Origin: BPIH01 sp042408925
GTDB taxonomy: Bacteria > Chloroflexota > Limnocylindria > Limnocylindrales > CSP1-4
Length of the DNA stretch: 32,905 bases
NCBI GenBank assembly: GCA_042408925.1
Contig: JBHOQO010000031.1
Coordinates: 1-32,905, forward strand
Direction: 5' to 3'
Both the position numbers and the translations under genes were made by a program. Below, piece by piece: positions 29,564 to 32,905 of the stretch (positions are counted from its first letter, which is position 1; each line of letters begins with the position of its first letter). The notes beneath the pieces were generated by a model. That model had not been told where the DNA came from, searched no databases, and saw only the letters and a program-made list of their open reading frames with translations.

Positions 29564-32392
29564 TCAGAGTGCCGCCGCCCGGGCGGCGGCGGCGGCCGCG
29601 TCGCCGACGACGCCGGTCGAGCCCAGGATGACGATCCGGCCGGGCTTCAAGCGGGCGAGCTCGGTCGCCGTCGCGGCCGGGATCGTGTCGCGGGTGACGA
29701 GGAGCAAGGGGCCGCCGGCCCGGGCGGCGGCGACCGACCCGGCGAGGGCGTCGGGGTAGTTCAGGCCGGTCGCGACGTAGGCGACCGGGACCCCGCCGCT
29801 CGGGAACGTCGCCGCGGAGATGGCAGCGGCGGTCGCGTAGCGATCCGGCCCGGCGAGGCGGGAGACCGGCAGCCGATCGACGACGACGCCGAAGGCGGCG
29901 ATCTGGGCCGGGGTGACCGGCACCGCCGAGGGAGCGCTGTACGTGACCCCGCCGGCGACGCCGACGAGCTGAAGGACGTACGTCCCGTCGGCGACCGGCA
30001 CGCCGCCGACGCGGGCATCCCAGTCATACGCCTGGGGACCCGCGGACCCGGGCAACGACCGGCTGTCGACGAGGCTCCCGTCCGAGCGGAAGACCTTGAG
30101 GGTCAGGGAGTCGAAGGTCCGGGCGTTCGTCCAGACGAGGCGGATCGCATCGTCGAGGCCGTCGCCGTTCGGGCTGACGAAGCGGTTCCCGGAGGCGGTC
30201 GCGGCGAAGGCGAACCCGCGGATCCCGGCATCGACGGTCGTCACGTTCGGCGCGGGCGCCCCGACGATGTAGGTCGCGCTGGAGCCCGAGGCCGCGACCC
30301 AGACGCCCTGGAACGGGGGGTCGATCGGGCCCCAGCCGTCGAGCGGTCCGCTCACCTCGTACCAGGTGTAGCCGTTGGCGGAGACCGGGCCGCCGGTGAC
30401 GGCGACGAGGTCGCCCGACCGAAACTCGCCGAGCTTCGTGTTCGACGTCCCCGGCCCGCTTCGGATCGAGAGACCGTCCACGGTCACCTGCCCGACGCCG
30501 CCCGGCGCCAGCGGGAGCGGCCCGGCCGCGTTCGTCGTGACGTCCCAATCGGAGACGTTGCCCGTGCGGTCGCGGGCCCGCGCCCGGAAGGCGACGGTCT
30601 GGCCGTGGGCGGCGAGGTAGACCTCGCCCGAGGCCGTCGTCCCGGTCAGCCAGTCCGTCCACGGCCCGCCGTTCACCGAGACCTGGACGTCGTAGCTGGC
30701 GACCGCCGTGTCGTCCCAGCCGCCCCAGGTGACCCAGACCCCCTCGTCGGGGGTCGTGGCGGCCAGGGGGCGGATCCCGACCCGCGGCGGCGTCCGGTCG
30801 TCGAGGAACGCCTCGGCGAGGGCGGTGTAGAGCTCGGGTCGCGTGCCGTCGTAGCCGAGGGCCCAGATCCCGGCGCCCCGGAGTCCGGTCCGGTTCACGA
30901 GGTCGTACTTGGCCCGGAGCGACTGGGCGTCGTCGTAGTAGATCTGGCGCCAGGAGGTGACGCAGCCGTACGTCGTCGTGCAGTTCTGGCGCTGGTAGGC
31001 GACCCAGGCGACCTGTTCGACCGGGTCGTACCGCCGGCCGTACTGGGCGGCGTAGTCGGCGGCGGTCGTGTAGACGACGGTGTTCGAGGTCCCGAACTTC
31101 GTGCCCGAGATGTTCGTTGCGTTCAGCTGGTCCGTGTCGGTCGACCAGGCCCGCCCGTAGTACGGAACGCCGAGGATGAGCTTCGAGGCCGGAACCCGGG
31201 CCGTGTAGGCGGCGACCGTGTCGCCGATGTCGTAGAGCCGCCCGGCGAGGGGCGCGACCGAGCCGACCGGGGAGGAACCGCTCGTCCGGTAGTCGTAGCC
31301 CATGATGAAGATGGCGTCGGCTCCCCCCGGTGCCGTCGCCGCCTCGATCGGGTAGTTGCCGATCCAGCCGGTCGTGTCGAAGGTGAGGTAGTAGCCCGGC
31401 GCGATCCGGTCGAGTTCGGCCCGAATGGTCTGGACGAGGGCAACAAACTCGTCGGCGTAGCCGGAGACGATCGGCTCGAAGTCGAGGTTGATCCCGTCGG
31501 CGCCGCGGTCCCGGACGGCGGCCGCCGCCTGGCGGGCGAGGTTGAGTCGGGCGTCGGCGCTGCCGAGGAGGGCCGCCTGCTTGGCCGCCTCCCCGTCGCT
31601 CCAGGCGAAGACGCTGATCGTGAGGACGACCCGCGTTCCGTTCCGATGCGCCTCGTCGATGATCGAGGTCAACTTCGAGCTCGTCCAGCCGGCCCAGCCC
31701 GTCGTCGTCGAGCCGTCGCTGTTCTTCTTGAGGAGGTTGCCGTTGGCGTCGGCCCCCACCGAGAAGTAGGCGATCGTCGAGAGGAGGTCGTAGCGGAGTC
31801 GGAGCGTGCTCGCGTTCACCTGCCAGTACGGCAGGAAGCCGAAGACCTCACGGCGGAGCCCGGCGCCTGCCGTCGGGTCGACGCCGGCATCCCCGGAGGG
31901 GAGGACGGCCGCCTGCTCGTCGCCGGGGACGACGCTCGAGGGATCGAGGACGGCCCCGTCCGGCCCGCCGTCGGCGCCGCTCGCGGCCGGGGCCGGTGAT
32001 CCAGCGACGGTGGCCCAGACGCTCCCCTGGCGGCTCTCGACCATCTCCCGGCCCGAGGCGCGACCGGCCGGGAGGCTCCGCGGTGCTCGTCCGCCGACCG
32101 GTCGCACATCCCCGGCCCGGGGCCGGAACGGCACGGTCACCCGGTCGCCGGGGACGAAGGCGATCCGATCGCCGGCGTGGGCGAGGGATTCCTCGTAGAG
32201 GACGGAGGGGCCGACCGGCTGGTCGGGTGCCGCGCCGGTGGTCGAAGAGGCGCCCCGATCCGGCCGGCCGGGGGCGCCGACGGTCGGCAGGGGGACGACG
32301 AGGATCGCGGCGAGGGCGAGGGCGACCGCCAGCGCCGATGCGCGTCGGGCACCGGTGAACCACGACTGGCCGAGCGGCTGATCGGGCTGCAC
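29564..32392 (-). CDS. Exported multidomain GH18-like glycosidase with SH3b, FlgD-like and CWB2 domains
   Basis: A 942-residue surface protein with a signal sequence (about 16-40) and a linker rich in Gly, Pro, Ala and Arg to 180. The GH18-like barrel spans 183-530: VFGFLPYWQVNASTLRL, catalytic DGINLDFEP (299-307, acid Glu306), IFIMGYDYRTSG, LILGVPYYGRAW and GAGIWALGYDG. An Fn3-like region (540-625), a bacterial SH3 (640-715, DGLSIRSGPGTSNTKLGEF), a FlgD-Ig-like segment (745-835, SPNGDGLDDAIRLVW) and one CWB2 unit (855-942) follow. GH18 enzymes with SH3 domains often act on peptidoglycan or spore cortex. GTG 32392 follows GGAGG; a TACCCT box lies at 32489-32484. The gap 32393-32634 holds no gene. 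Confidence 0.92.
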   Translation of the reverse strand: MQPDQPLGQSWFTGARRASALAVALALAAILVVPLPTVGAPGRPDRGASSTTGAAPDQPVGPSVLYEESLAHAGDRIAFVPGDRVTVPFRPRAGDVRPVGGRAPRSLPAGRASGREMVESRQGSVWATVAGSPAPAASGADGGPDGAVLDPSSVVPGDEQAAVLPSGDAGVDPTAGAGLRREVFGFLPYWQVNASTLRLRYDLLSTIAYFSVGADANGNLLKKNSDGSTTTGWAGWTSSKLTSIIDEAHRNGTRVVLTISVFAWSDGEAAKQAALLGSADARLNLARQAAAAVRDRGADGINLDFEPIVSGYADEFVALVQTIRAELDRIAPGYYLTFDTTGWIGNYPIEAATAPGGADAIFIMGYDYRTSGSSPVGSVAPLAGRLYDIGDTVAAYTARVPASKLILGVPYYGRAWSTDTDQLNATNISGTKFGTSNTVVYTTAADYAAQYGRRYDPVEQVAWVAYQRQNCTTTYGCVTSWRQIYYDDAQSLRAKYDLVNRTGLRGAGIWALGYDGTRPELYTALAEAFLDDRTPPRVGIRPLAATTPDEGVWVTWGGWDDTAVASYDVQVSVNGGPWTDWLTGTTASGEVYLAAHGQTVAFRARARDRTGNVSDWDVTTNAAGPLPLAPGGVGQVTVDGLSIRSGPGTSNTKLGEFRSGDLVAVTGGPVSANGYTWYEVSGPLDGWGPIDPPFQGVWVAASGSSATYIVGAPAPNVTTVDAGIRGFAFAATASGNRFVSPNGDGLDDAIRLVWTNARTFDSLTLKVFRSDGSLVDSRSLPGSAGPQAYDWDARVGGVPVADGTYVLQLVGVAGGVTYSAPSAVPVTPAQIAAFGVVVDRLPVSRLAGPDRYATAAAISAATFPSGGVPVAYVATGLNYPDALAGSVAAARAGGPLLLVTRDTIPAATATELARLKPGRIVILGSTGVVGDAAAAAARAAAL

Positions 32393-32634
32393 GATCCTCC
32401 GTCCTTGGGTCCGGATGCGCTTCGGAACAACGAGTCGGCGGTTGCCCGACCGATCGCCGCTCGGGGAGCGGCGCGGCCGGACGAGGGTATCACCGACGGC
32501 GGGCTCACCCTACGTCCCCGCGACGCCGACGGCAATTCCGTCGATCGTCCTATGGGAAGGCGGTACGGTGCGGTCCGGTTGGGTCCGGGGGCGTCCGGTT
32601 CCGGCCCAAGCCTGCTCGACTCGGCCGGTCGGCC

Positions 32635-32905
32635 TCAGCCGAGACGAACGGCCGGCAGCGCCGCAACGACCGCCGGGCTCACGACCCCGGGGCCGCCCAA
32701 GACGACGATCCGGGCGGGCTTGAGCCGGGCGAGCTCGGTCGCGACGACCGAGGGGATCGCGTCGGGGGCGACGAGGAGCAGGGGGCCCCCGGCGATCGCC
32801 GCGGCCGGGGCGCCGGCCAGGGCGTCGGGGAAGTTCAGGCCGGTCGCGATGTAGACGACCGGGACGTTCCCGTCGGGGAACGCCGCCTTGCTGATCTCGA
32901 CGGCC
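32635..32905 (-). CDS. C-terminal CWB2 unit of a cell-wall-binding protein (gene cut by the window edge)
   Basis: The minus strand reads in from the right edge to a TGA at 32637-32635, giving 89 residues. They are a CWB2 unit: VEISKAAFPDGNVPVVYI, ATGLNFPDALAGAPAAA, GPLLLVAPDAIPSV, LARLKPARIVVLGGPGVVS. It matches the C-termini of the two CWB2 proteins downstream, at both protein and DNA level. The start and any catalytic domain lie outside the window. All three genes point the same way and probably belong to one surface-protein cluster. Confidence 0.9.
   Translation of the reverse strand, partial: AVEISKAAFPDGNVPVVYIATGLNFPDALAGAPAAAIAGGPLLLVAPDAIPSVVATELARLKPARIVVLGGPGVVSPAVVAALPAVRLG

Noticed and set aside
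32393..32634. Possible small gene between the GH18-like and last CWB2 genes
   Set aside because: The short frames there lack a ribosome site and coding-like codon use; only a TACCCT promoter-like box and the GTG's GGAGG site are credible.

Overview
The window looks like chromosomal DNA of a very GC-rich bacterium. Most genes start with GTG or ATG and are packed with 4-base ATGA or GTGA overlaps. Several C-terminal cell-wall-binding repeats (CWB2), a DUF3048 protein, many GT4 glycosyltransferases and membrane-anchored rather than lipobox-type exported proteins are present. This fits a monoderm-like Chloroflexota lineage (for example Limnocylindria or Ellin6529-type soil and freshwater groups) better than a Gram-negative; a GC-rich actinobacterium is the alternative. 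The taxonomy is inference from gene style only.

Left part (1-6411), minus strand: the start of a probable MFS transporter; an ECF sigma factor with a multi-pass membrane protein translationally coupled to it (possible anti-sigma); a tRNA-Pro(TGG) with encoded CCA; and an operon of a membrane-anchored parvulin-type foldase, MazG, RNase PH and RdgB. The last three form a nucleotide-pool and RNA housekeeping set.

Middle part (6526-25074): a cell-surface polysaccharide locus. On the minus strand are a nucleotide-sugar dehydrogenase and two GT4 enzymes. On the plus strand are a Wzm/TagG-type ABC permease, a Wzt/TagH-type ATPase and a GT4 enzyme with a long C-terminal extension. Then comes a nine-gene minus-strand operon (25074 to 14190): N-acetyltransferase, PLP aminotransferase, Gfo/Idh oxidoreductase, nucleotide-sugar 6-dehydrogenase, UDP-GlcNAc 2-epimerase-type enzyme and four GT4 glycosyltransferases. 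The five sugar genes match, step for step, the known route from UDP-GlcNAc to UDP-2,3-diacetamido-2,3-dideoxy-mannuronic acid (WbpA/B/E/D/I). The likely logic is: make an acidic diacetamido-uronic sugar, assemble a repeat or chain with the GTs on the cytoplasmic side, and export it through the two-gene ABC transporter. No initiating phosphosugar transferase or Wzy polymerase is visible here.

Right part (25222-32905): an unrecognised membrane-anchored solenoid-like repeat protein, a DUF3048 protein, a polyprenol-phosphate-mannose-synthase-like GT2, and three exported proteins ending in CWB2 repeats (one with an unassigned barrel-like domain, one GH18-like multidomain protein, one cut by the window edge). 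In Clostridioides difficile, CWB2 modules bind an anionic cell-wall polysaccharide, so their closeness to an acidic-polysaccharide locus suggests that the polymer made here anchors these proteins. That link is the most interesting hypothesis of the window.

There is no mobile element, CRISPR array or rRNA. No gene-free stretch exceeds 300 bases; the longest gaps (25831-26045 and 32393-32634) hold candidate promoters and no convincing gene.
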